This document shows positions 1-6,759 of a stretch of 13,362 nucleotides of DNA, piece after piece (position 1 is the stretch's first letter; every line of letters starts with the position of its first letter). Origin of the DNA: Bacillota bacterium (GTDB taxonomy: Bacteria > Bacillota > Dethiobacteria > Dethiobacterales > Dethiobacteraceae); NCBI GenBank assembly GCA_018725345.1, contig QLUI01000015.1:1-13362 (forward strand), given 5' to 3'. Below the pieces are notes generated by a model. It had not been told where the DNA came from and ran no database searches. It worked only from the letters and a program-made list of their open reading frames with translations. The translations under genes and the position numbers were made by a program.

Positions 1-3
1 AAA

Positions 4-24
4 ATCTGAGACTAAACCTCAGAT
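4..24 (-). terminator. possible rho-independent terminator after truncated rtcA
   Basis: Perfect 7-bp arms ATCTGAG (4-10) and CTCAGAT (18-24) flank a 7-nt loop. Read on the minus strand, the stem runs into TTTT at the window edge. It lies about 45 nt past the rtcA stop, where a transcript would end. The stem is only moderately GC-rich and the T tract cannot be followed past position 1, so this is a tentative call. The whole 1-69 stretch is AT-rich compared with the genes and shows no coding similarity. Confidence 0.45.
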
Positions 25-69
25 GATATCAATTCAATAGGAGAAGATCGGCAACTTTTTTGGAAAAAC

Positions 70-804
70 TTACCTATTACACACGGCAAGGCCGGCGCCC
101 TCCTGCGAGGAGGTCTCATCCCACAGGGTCTCTATGTATGACTGATAGCCTGCCTGAGCCAGGAGGCTACGGCATTCGCCGGCCATCCTCTCACTCACCC
201 TCTGCTTCCTCAAATGGGAGGAGAGGGACAATCCCCTGATTTCCTTGAGCCTGTCCTGCTCAAGCAGCACCAAAGGCTTCATGCCCCTTAGCGGCTTTAT
301 GTTCGCCTGGATGATGCCACCTCCCCTGGGGACGTAACCGGGGCGAACTATCTCCATCTCTGCCCGGATCCCCATCTTCGCCAGCGCAGGGAACAATACA
401 TGCTGCATGTGATGGGCCGAGGGGGCGAAATCCTGGAACAATCCCCCGGTCAGCCTCAGGGTGGTTTCCTTATCGGCAAAGCAGGCCAGGGGAAGTAAGG
501 ACATCAGCAACATGGTTGTCGAGCCGGCGGTGCCGATATCCCACTCGTAGTGGCCACCCCTTATCGGGGATCCCGGACTATAGATGACCTCTGCGGATTT
601 CGCCTCTGCGCCCTTCACCTGGGCATCGCACATCCGGGCGCAGGCTCTCACCGATGCCAGGTGCTGAGGGCGCAGTCCGGGCTTATCCCTCTTTGCCCTG
701 ATGTTGGTGATGTGTAATTCTTCCCCGAGCAGCGAGCAGAGGGTTATGGCGTATCGCACGATAGTCCCGCTTCCCGACCGCTGCGACCCATCGATGTGAA
801 TCAT
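70..804 (-). CDS. rtcA: RNA 3'-terminal phosphate cyclase (RtcA), C-terminally truncated
   Basis: RtcA-family enzymes use ATP to convert RNA 3'-phosphates to 2',3'-cyclic phosphates. The family's N-terminal features are clear: IDGSQ at residues 4-8, the RAKRDKPGLRPQHL block at 37-50, GTAGST at 91-96 and PRGGG at 159-163. The protein is 244 residues, whereas family members run about 340. Similarity holds to about residue 240 (GAGLAV) and then stops at CNR-stop; the other two frames downstream do not continue it. The missing third would hold the nucleophilic histidine (His309 in E. coli RtcA), so the product is probably inactive. The glycine-rich start (GSQRSGSG) also departs from the usual GSQGEGGG. 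Its ATG overlaps the tetR stop (ATGA), implying translational coupling. It may be a decaying gene or a rearrangement endpoint. Confidence 0.85.
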   Translation of the reverse strand: MIHIDGSQRSGSGTIVRYAITLCSLLGEELHITNIRAKRDKPGLRPQHLASVRACARMCDAQVKGAEAKSAEVIYSPGSPIRGGHYEWDIGTAGSTTMLLMSLLPLACFADKETTLRLTGGLFQDFAPSAHHMQHVLFPALAKMGIRAEMEIVRPGYVPRGGGIIQANIKPLRGMKPLVLLEQDRLKEIRGLSLSSHLRKQRVSERMAGECRSLLAQAGYQSYIETLWDETSSQEGAGLAVCNR

Positions 805-1451
805 TGGAAAAGTTCGGTGCTTTCTTTTTCTTTACCCTCGTGGGCGGGGGGCGTGAGCCCGTGCTCAATAAAATTCATCATACTCTCATAAACCTCTTCC
901 GGTGGAGTTTTATCCCCCCAGATGACCCAGCGCAGGCCGACAAAGTGACCTATCCCCATGAGGCAATGGGCTAAGCACTCTGGGTCCAGCGAACGAATTT
1001 GACCCGCTTCCATCGCTTGAGCTAAGCCGCGCTCATAGCCCTCAGCTAATCGGCGGTAATACCAGCGGAAGATCTCCTCATCCACGAACTCCGCCTGTCG
1101 TATGAGGCAGTATAAATTGCGGTGCGCTAAGACGAAAGCGAAGAAGGCCCGAAACCCCGCTCGCTCGGCTTCAATGCGGTCTGAAATGCCTTCTATCGAC
1201 TTGGCGATCTCCCGTCGCAAGGAATGACTTAGCGCCTTGACCAGCTCAATGAAAACGGTCTTCTTATCGGGGAAATAGACATAGAATGTACCTAAAGCTA
1301 CCCCAGCCCTTTGGGTGATTTCGACAACTCCACCAGCCTGATATCCCTTCTCCCCAAAAATCTCTTCGGCGGCTTCCAGGATTTTCCGCCGGGTTTGCTG
1401 CCCGCGGGAGGTTACTGGTTTCCTCACTGTTCGGTTACCTGACGAACTCAA
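801..1451 (-). CDS. TetR/AcrR-family transcriptional regulator
   Basis: This 216-residue protein has a TetR_N helix-turn-helix domain at about residues 18-66. The recognition region reads VEITQRAGVALGTFYVYF (43-60), the classic TetR pattern, followed by FPDKKTVF. The remaining helical part is a ligand-binding/dimerisation domain and is too variable to name the effector. In this setting an acyl-CoA or the transported acid is plausible, by inference only. The start is TTG at 1449-1451, preceded by AAAGGAG at 7-nt spacing. The gene follows the acyl-CoA ligase across a 164-bp repeat element and overlaps rtcA by four bases. No strong promoter of its own is visible, so it may be read through from the transporter operon. 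It is the only regulator in the window and the leading candidate for the motif shared by the two promoters. Confidence 0.9.
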   Translation of the reverse strand: MSSSGNRTVRKPVTSRGQQTRRKILEAAEEIFGEKGYQAGGVVEITQRAGVALGTFYVYFPDKKTVFIELVKALSHSLRREIAKSIEGISDRIEAERAGFRAFFAFVLAHRNLYCLIRQAEFVDEEIFRWYYRRLAEGYERGLAQAMEAGQIRSLDPECLAHCLMGIGHFVGLRWVIWGDKTPPEEVYESMMNFIEHGLTPPAHEGKEKESTELFQ

Positions 1452-1480
1452 CGCAAAACTCCTTTCCCAATCTGATCGTA

Positions 1481-1644
1481 ACTACTCAGGTTGTCAGGCC
1501 TGCCCCCAGCCGCAGGCCCAGGGGTTCACGGTTCACCGTTGCTCGCCTTATCTTCATACTTGTGCTGAGCTTGCCGAAGCTTGGTTTATGCTCATCATTT
1601 TCTAACCTTGAACCTTGAACCCCGGAACTTCGAACCTGAGTAGT
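1481..1644. repeat. 164-bp nested inverted-repeat element (MITE-like or structured RNA)
   Basis: The element is bounded by perfect 12-bp inverted repeats, ACTACTCAGGTT (1481-1492) and AACCTGAGTAGT (1633-1644). Inside lies a second pair, GGGGTTCACGGTTCAC (1521-1536) against TTGAACCTTGAACCCC (1608-1623), complementary at 14 of 16 positions. Near the centre is a small hairpin, AGCTT/AAGCT (1568-1581). A further GGCCTGC/GCAGGCC hairpin lies at 1497-1518. The heptamers GGTTCAC and AACCTTG are each repeated twice in tandem. The element carries no ORF, and its outer end supplies the last base of the ligase stop codon. No clear target duplication is seen; a TA duplication inside the repeats is possible but ambiguous. 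It resembles dispersed intergenic repeats or MITEs. Confidence 0.7.
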
Positions 1645-3239
1645 CACATCCATATCTCCTCGTACAATTCCTTTATTCTCCTTTTGTCGATTTTCCCCGT
1701 CTCCGATTTTGGCATAGACTCTACAAATACTACTTTTCTCGGCTTCTTGAACGATCCCAATAGCCTGGTGACATGCTCCATGATTTCTTCCTCGCTTATG
1801 CTCTCACCCTGCCGCGGAACAATTATCGCTTTGGGAGTCTGTCCCCATTGGGGATGTATGCCCCTTACAACGACGACATCGGCAACTTTTGGGTGGCTGT
1901 AGATAGCCCTTTCTATCTCAGCAGGGTAAATGTTCTCTCCCCCGCTAAGTATCATGTCATCTTTTCTTCCCAGAACATAAAAGTACCCTTCCTCATCCAC
2001 CTTACCAAGATCCCCCGTAAAAATCCAGTCCCCCCTGAATTTCTTGGCCTCCTCTTCAGGCCTGTTCCAATATCCGGCAGCTCCCGTGGGCTCCCTTCTG
2101 ATCACTATTTCCCCAATCTCTCCTGTCTTCACCGCGTTGCCATTCTCATCAATAATTTTTGCCTCAACCAGTACCGGTGGCTTTCCCATACATTCACTTG
2201 CCTTGCCTATTGTGGGGTCATCTCTGCCGGCCGCTGGCCAGTTAAAGCCGGTGGCCCCGGTCTCCGTCAATCCATACCCACTTATGTATATGATGCCCCT
2301 GTCAATAAACGCCCTTTTCAATTCTGCCGGCTGAGGTTCACCGCCCCCATTCACCGCTCTCAGGGAGCCCACGTAGTTCTGCCAGTCATCAACCTGAAGC
2401 AACATTTTTAGCTGAGTGGCTATTCCAAAGTGGTAGGTTACCTCATATCTCTTGATTATCTCCAGGGCCTCCCTCGGGTTCCATTCCCTTTGAAGTACTA
2501 TAGTGCCGTTAATCATGAGCATATAAAGCTGGAAGCAGGTGATCCCACCTGAGTGAAACATCGGTGGGGCTCCCAGGTATAGGTCGTCACGAGTAAGCGA
2601 GGCCGAAATTCCGTTGGACAGGCAGGCGAAAAATGTGCTTCTATGAGTGAGTTTGACCCCTTTTGGCCGTCCAGTTGTGCCGGCAGTAAACAGGATCATG
2701 CATATCTCATCGGGCTGGGTAATAATATTGGGCTCTACCTCCGGCATCTTCTCTACAAACTGGTAATAATCAGTGGCAGCATCCAGTTTGTGGCCACCAA
2801 TTTCGATAAGAGGGACGGATTTACTCTGAAGAATCCCACTAAACTTCTCGCTGTACAAGGTGTCGCACAGAAGAATCTTAGGCTCCGAGTCGGCAATTAA
2901 GAATTCTATTTCCTGGGCGGAAAGTCTGAAATTTGCCGGGGTGTAGATGGCTCCGATCTTCAGGCAGGCAAGGATGGTCTCCAAGGTCTCGATCTTGTTT
3001 GGAAGCAAGACAAAAACCCTGTCTCCCCTCTGGACACCTGATTTCAGCAGCGCGTGTGCCAGCTTATTGACCCTGGAATTTACTTGGGAGTAGGAATACT
3101 TTCGGTCCCCTTCCTTGCTCGCGTCTATAACAGCAATTTTGTCGGGAAGACCGGACAAAGTGGCATTTCTAGCGATTACGTTGGCTATGTTGTAAACCGC
3201 TCCAGATCCTGGATATACCGTTTCCATCGACTTTTCCAT
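1644..3239 (-). CDS. AMP-forming acyl-CoA synthetase (fatty/aromatic acid-CoA ligase family)
   Basis: This enzyme activates a carboxylic acid to its CoA thioester through an acyl-adenylate. All adenylate-forming (ANL) motifs are present in 531 residues: P-loop FTAGTTGRPKGV (184-195), YGLTETG (322-328), TGD (408-410), the hinge region GRKDDMILSGGENIYPAEIE (424-443) and the catalytic lysine in SETGKIDKR (Lys516). Length and order are typical of the FadD/medium-chain ligase group, but the substrate cannot be read from sequence. An upstream in-frame ATG at 3276-3278 overlaps the livF stop. I prefer the ATG at 3237-3239, because AGGAGGT (3251-3257) sits 11 nt before it and no Shine-Dalgarno precedes the longer start. 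It is last in the transporter block, so it probably activates the imported compound. Confidence 0.93.
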   Translation of the reverse strand: MEKSMETVYPGSGAVYNIANVIARNATLSGLPDKIAVIDASKEGDRKYSYSQVNSRVNKLAHALLKSGVQRGDRVFVLLPNKIETLETILACLKIGAIYTPANFRLSAQEIEFLIADSEPKILLCDTLYSEKFSGILQSKSVPLIEIGGHKLDAATDYYQFVEKMPEVEPNIITQPDEICMILFTAGTTGRPKGVKLTHRSTFFACLSNGISASLTRDDLYLGAPPMFHSGGITCFQLYMLMINGTIVLQREWNPREALEIIKRYEVTYHFGIATQLKMLLQVDDWQNYVGSLRAVNGGGEPQPAELKRAFIDRGIIYISGYGLTETGATGFNWPAAGRDDPTIGKASECMGKPPVLVEAKIIDENGNAVKTGEIGEIVIRREPTGAAGYWNRPEEEAKKFRGDWIFTGDLGKVDEEGYFYVLGRKDDMILSGGENIYPAEIERAIYSHPKVADVVVVRGIHPQWGQTPKAIIVPRQGESISEEEIMEHVTRLLGSFKKPRKVVFVESMPKSETGKIDKRRIKELYEEIWM

Positions 3240-3274
3240 GAGGGTGCAGCACCTCCTTCCCATTGCCCCGAGAG

Positions 3275-3982
3275 TCATAACCCAAGATAAGACCTTCGGA
3301 CATGGTCACTATGTGCCAAACCTTCAGCACTATCTTCTATAACCACCCTGCCATTTTCAATCACATAGCCCCTATCGATTGCTCTTAGGCACTGGCGAAC
3401 ATTCTGCTCTGCTATTAGAATCGAAACCCCTTCCTTCTCCCGGATCTCCCTCATCCTCCGGAAAAGATCCGACACCAGGGAAGGTTGTAATCCTGAAGAC
3501 GGCTCATCTAATATAAGGAGCTTTGGGCCTGCCATGAGGGAGCGAGCTATCGCCAGCATTCGCTGTTCGCCCCCGCTCAAGGTCACTGCAAGCTGCCCTA
3601 ATCTTTCCTTAAGAACGGGGAATATATCAAAAATGAATCTCATCCTCTCGTCTATTTTGTCCCTCGCCCCCGGGATGTAGGCAGCCCCCGATTTCAAGTT
3701 CCCCAAGACAGACATAAAAGGGAAGAGTTCCCTCTCCTGGGGAACCACGGCGACCCCCTCGCGAATTATTCGGTGCGTTTCCAGAGGAAGCAAAGATCTG
3801 CCACCAAAAGTAATTTCTCCGTTTGCCGGCTTTACCAGTCCTACGATTGCATTTACCAGGGTTGTCTTTCCGGCTCCATTAGGACCAAACAAACCCACCG
3901 ATTCCTTCCCCACCTGTAGCGACAAATCCCAGAGCACCTGCAACTTTCCATAGTAAATATCTACGCCCTTAACTACGAGCAT
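3275..3982 (-). CDS. livF: LIV-type ABC transporter ATP-binding protein LivF
   Basis: LivF is one of the two cytoplasmic ATPases that power the LivHM permease. Motifs within 235 residues are Walker A GPNGAGKTT (33-41), the Q-loop glutamine in VVPQERELFPFMSV (Gln82), signature LSGGEQ (135-140) and Walker B LLILDEPSSGL (155-165). The terminal AEQNV (191-195) is where LivF proteins normally carry Gln-Asn rather than the switch histidine. Length and order match the family. Its ATG overlaps the livG stop by one base (TAATG), with GGAGGAGG just upstream, so translation is coupled. The transported molecule need not be a branched-chain amino acid: this family also carries amides, urea, aromatic acids and dicarboxylates. 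Confidence 0.95.
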   Translation of the reverse strand: MLVVKGVDIYYGKLQVLWDLSLQVGKESVGLFGPNGAGKTTLVNAIVGLVKPANGEITFGGRSLLPLETHRIIREGVAVVPQERELFPFMSVLGNLKSGAAYIPGARDKIDERMRFIFDIFPVLKERLGQLAVTLSGGEQRMLAIARSLMAGPKLLILDEPSSGLQPSLVSDLFRRMREIREKEGVSILIAEQNVRQCLRAIDRGYVIENGRVVIEDSAEGLAHSDHVRRSYLGL

Positions 3983-4698
3983 TACTCCTCCTCCCCGAGA
4001 TAGGCACTTATCACCCGTGGATCATTAGATACCTCTTCATACAGGCCCTCTGCTATTACTTCTCCTCTATCTAGAACAAGAACCCTATCGGTTAACTCCT
4101 TAATAATCCTCATCATGTGCTCAATGACACAGATCGTCATGCCCTGGTCGCGAATCTTTCGCACCAATTCAATCACCTCTCTGGCTTCATCTATGTTCAA
4201 GCCCGTCATAATCTCATCCAGGAGGAGAACCTTCGGTTGTGTAGCCAGAGCATGGGCCATCTCCATTTTCTTTATCTCCAATACTGTAAGCCTGGTTATA
4301 TCTCTTTCGATCCGGGAGAGGCCCAGAAATTGGCATATCTCCTGCGCCTTTCTACGAGCTTCCTTCAGCCCCGCTCCTTGTCCAAAAAGGGATCCAACCA
4401 TGACATTCTCTAGCACATTGAGATTCTGATTGGGCTGTATAATCTGAAAAGTTCTCCCGATCCCCAGTCTACACCTGATATGGGCAGGCGATTCGGTGAC
4501 GTCTTTTCCATCAAAAATTATCCTGCCGCTATTTGGGAGGTAAATGCCCGAAATCACATTTACCAGGGTAGTCTTTCCCGCCCCATTGGGCCCGATTAGC
4601 CCCAAAATCTCGTTTTCCCGGAGCTCAAGATTTACCCCGCTAAGCGCAACCAACCCCCCAAATCGCCTGGTTAGATTTTCGATCCGCAAGACAGACAT
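3982..4698 (-). CDS. livG: LIV-type ABC transporter ATP-binding protein LivG
   Basis: LivG is the second ATPase of the importer, 238 residues. It shows Walker A GPNGAGKTT (36-44), the Q-loop in GRTFQIIQP (81-89), Walker B VLLLDEIMTGL (157-167) and the switch histidine in VIEHMM (His194). The ABC signature is degenerate: where LivG usually reads LPYGQQRRLEIARAL, this protein reads LTVLEIKKMEMAHAL (137-151), without the signature glycine. Other LivG proteins with relaxed signatures are known to me, so this may be a subfamily trait. I chose the ATG at 4696-4698 because GGAAGG sits 5 nt upstream; a GTG two codons earlier is the alternative. A 73-nt gap with nothing recognisable separates it from livM. 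Confidence 0.94.
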   Translation of the reverse strand: MSVLRIENLTRRFGGLVALSGVNLELRENEILGLIGPNGAGKTTLVNVISGIYLPNSGRIIFDGKDVTESPAHIRCRLGIGRTFQIIQPNQNLNVLENVMVGSLFGQGAGLKEARRKAQEICQFLGLSRIERDITRLTVLEIKKMEMAHALATQPKVLLLDEIMTGLNIDEAREVIELVRKIRDQGMTICVIEHMMRIIKELTDRVLVLDRGEVIAEGLYEEVSNDPRVISAYLGEEE

Positions 4699-4771
4699 CC
4701 CCACCTTCCGTCAAAATAGTTGGTCTTCCCAGTGACACTCCACCCCATAGATCTGGAGCCACACTCCTACA

Positions 4772-5704
4772 TCACGAAGAGGCCGTTTTTCTCCTCACCA
4801 GTTGTTCTCTGATTGTTCCCACTATTCCTTTTGGCATAAGCAATATGGCCATGACCATGACAAGGCCATAGATAGCGAGATGGCCGCGAGGCATCATCAG
4901 CCTCAGATATTCTGCTAGCACTCCCAGTCCCCCTGCTCCTATCACTGAGCCCAGAGTAGAGAATGACCCTCCCAGCAGACACATGGCCAGGGGCAGGATA
5001 GTGAAGGTCAGCGAAAAACTCTCCTCTGGGGAAACAAAGGCAAATCGCTGAGCATGAACACCGCCGACAACCCCCTGAATGACGGCCGTTACGACAAAGG
5101 CGAATAGCAGGTACTTGAATATATCTATGCCGCTTGATTTGGCCGCGATTTCATTGTTCCTGATGGATGTGAGAGCGAAGTGTATCCTGGTCTTTTGAAA
5201 TATCTCTGATGTTATGATCGTAGCGACGGCAATCGCCAGGGTAAGCCAATATATCATGGCAGGATCTCCACCAAAGATGACCGATGGAATCAGCTTGCCT
5301 ATTGCACCTCCGGTCAGATCGGTCAAGTTGCGCACGATCACGATGAATATGAAGGTTAAGGCCAGGGTGACGATGGCGAAGTATAGCCCCCTCAACCGAA
5401 GGACAGCAAGTCCTATTACCAGGGCAACGACGCCAGCAGCAAGACCCCCCAAAACTATGCTCAATAGCGGGCTCACCTCCCAGTTCAGGTGTGTGAGCAC
5501 AGTGGTGTAACTGCCAATCCCGAAAAAAGCGGAGACACCTAAGGATAGCTGCCCCCCTCGGAGCAGTATGTCCCAGCTTAAGGCTAACGCCAGAAGTGAC
5601 AGGATCGTGGTTGCAACATGTATTGGGTGCACCCCCGCATAAAAGGGGAAGGATATCGCCAGGGAAATTACCACAATATAGACAATGTATCTCCAGTTTC
5701 TCAT
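4772..5704 (-). CDS. livM: LIV-type ABC transporter permease LivM
   Basis: LivM is an inner-membrane permease subunit of 310 residues, the short LivM type. Family motifs are GGQLSLGVSAFFGIGSY (50-66), LRLRGLYFAIVTLA (102-115), TGG (131-133), an EAA-like coupling loop with IRNNEIAAKSSGID (181-194), GGSFSTLGSVIGAG (245-258) and the closing MPKGI (290-294). Hydrophobic segments alternate along the protein as expected for several transmembrane helices. Its ATG overlaps the livH stop (ATGA at 5701-5704), indicating coupled translation and equal stoichiometry with LivH. The substrate path cannot be inferred from sequence. Confidence 0.94.
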   Translation of the reverse strand: MRNWRYIVYIVVISLAISFPFYAGVHPIHVATTILSLLALALSWDILLRGGQLSLGVSAFFGIGSYTTVLTHLNWEVSPLLSIVLGGLAAGVVALVIGLAVLRLRGLYFAIVTLALTFIFIVIVRNLTDLTGGAIGKLIPSVIFGGDPAMIYWLTLAIAVATIITSEIFQKTRIHFALTSIRNNEIAAKSSGIDIFKYLLFAFVVTAVIQGVVGGVHAQRFAFVSPEESFSLTFTILPLAMCLLGGSFSTLGSVIGAGGLGVLAEYLRLMMPRGHLAIYGLVMVMAILLMPKGIVGTIREQLVRRKTASS

Positions 5705-6627
5705 CTCACCCGTCTCTGATATGATCTATAAAAGACTACTAAGATAATCATTCCAAAGAATATGATATCTGCCCATCCTCCCCATCCCCTAAAGGACCTG
5801 ACAAAGGCCTCGGCGAGCCCCAGTCCTATGCCCCAGACAAGTATCCCGGGCAGGTTACCGAAACCGGCCATAGCAACAATACTAACCGCTCTCAGGCTGA
5901 AAGGCCCCCCAACCCCCGGGAAAATCGCGTGGCGGATCAGGAAGAGCGCCCCAATTGGACCCAACACAGCAAGGCAGGCGCTAAAGATCATCATATAAGT
6001 GCGCTCTACGTCTATCCCGACTAGTTTAGCTCCACGGGGATTCTGTCCCACGGCCATGGCTGCTAGCCCTGCTCGAGTGCGTGTCAGGAAAAGGAACATG
6101 CCGACAAGCACAATAGCGGCCGCCGCCACGTAAACAAACTCGAACGTGCCAAAGGTAATCGGCCCAATGGTGGCCGACGAAGCCGCATAAGGCACCCACA
6201 CAATTCGAGGTCGCGTGGTCCATATAAGATTGGCCATCTCGGTCAACATCACTGCCAGCCCGAAGGTTAACAAGAATTGATTTAGTGGAGCCCTCACCAC
6301 GTGTTTAATAGTGAGCCTGTAGGTGACGATGCCAACTACGAACATAGCTGGGAAAGCTGGCAGCATGGCAATTAGCGGGTCTATCCCGGTTAAGGTGACA
6401 AGCGAGAAAGCGAAGAATGCCCCGAGCATCATAAACTCGCCATGTGCCAGGTTGAGGATCCCAAGGATTCCATAGATGATCCCCACAGGAAGCGCAATTA
6501 AGACATATAAGCTACCCCTCTGGAGGCCAGAGATGAGCACATGAGGCCTCCAGAAGGCTAAAATGGCAGCGACAATTATGAAGGCTATAAGTATCTGATA
6601 ATCTCGTTGACGCAATTTAGCAAGCAA
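5701..6627 (-). CDS. livH: LIV-type ABC transporter permease LivH
   Basis: LivH is the partner permease of LivM, 308 residues and strongly hydrophobic. The LivH hallmark GILNLAHGEFMMLGAF lies at residues 56-71. An EAA-like loop (MAVGQNPRGAKLVGID) and the late glycine-rich segment GFGNLPGILVWGIGLGLAEA are also present. The start is TTG at 6625-6627, supported by GGGAGGTGG immediately upstream on the minus strand (6632-6640). Just 5 nt before that site a 13-bp hairpin ends (6646-6674), which could modulate access to the ribosome-binding site or protect the upstream livK message. The reading frame is intact and there is no sign of transfer. Confidence 0.94.
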   Translation of the reverse strand: MLAKLRQRDYQILIAFIIVAAILAFWRPHVLISGLQRGSLYVLIALPVGIIYGILGILNLAHGEFMMLGAFFAFSLVTLTGIDPLIAMLPAFPAMFVVGIVTYRLTIKHVVRAPLNQFLLTFGLAVMLTEMANLIWTTRPRIVWVPYAASSATIGPITFGTFEFVYVAAAAIVLVGMFLFLTRTRAGLAAMAVGQNPRGAKLVGIDVERTYMMIFSACLAVLGPIGALFLIRHAIFPGVGGPFSLRAVSIVAMAGFGNLPGILVWGIGLGLAEAFVRSFRGWGGWADIIFFGMIILVVFYRSYQRRVR

Positions 6628-6645
6628 TTACCACCTCCCATTTCT

Positions 6646-6674
6646 ACCAACCCGGGTGTCACACCCGGGTTGGT
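6646..6674. repeat. 13-bp perfect hairpin between livK and livH
   Basis: ACCAACCCGGGTG (6646-6658) and CACCCGGGTTGGT (6662-6674) pair perfectly around a 3-nt loop. No T tract follows on either strand, so it is not a standard intrinsic terminator. It ends 5 nt before the livH ribosome-binding site. It most likely acts as an intercistronic stability or processing structure that lets the binding protein be made in excess, as REP-type hairpins do downstream of other binding-protein genes; this role is inferred. Confidence 0.7.
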
Positions 6675-6678
6675 GGTC

Positions 6679-6756
6679 GGTCGCTTAAGGCGATTTGCAG
6701 GGAGACCCTACTCCTTCGGGTCGGATAAATCCGACCCCCATGCGTGGTCGCTTAAG
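6679..6756. repeat. 11-bp direct repeat flanking a second hairpin downstream of livK
   Basis: GGTCGCTTAAG occurs at 6679-6689 and again at 6746-6756. Between the copies is an 8-bp perfect hairpin, GGGTCGGA (6718-6725) with TCCGACCC (6730-6737) and loop TAAA, plus a short AGGG/CCCT stem near 6699-6708. Together with the 6646-6674 hairpin, almost the whole 132-nt livK-livH spacer is structured. The GTCGGATAAATCCGAC core looks like the short dispersed repeats seen between genes in some environmental bacteria. Confidence 0.6.
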
Positions 6757-6759
6757 TCG

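Noticed and set aside
1497..1518. GC-rich hairpin GGCCTGC/GCAGGCC as an intrinsic terminator after the ligase
   Set aside because: No T tract follows on either strand; it is better explained as part of the nested repeat element.
1773..2411. Long open frame on the plus strand (212 codons) opposite the acyl-CoA ligase
   Set aside because: The minus-strand frame has complete ligase motifs; the plus-strand product shows no family features and no good ribosome-binding site, so it is an antisense shadow.
6646..6674. 13-bp hairpin as a terminator between livK and livH
   Set aside because: There is no U-run after the stem on the minus strand, and it would separate genes of one transporter.
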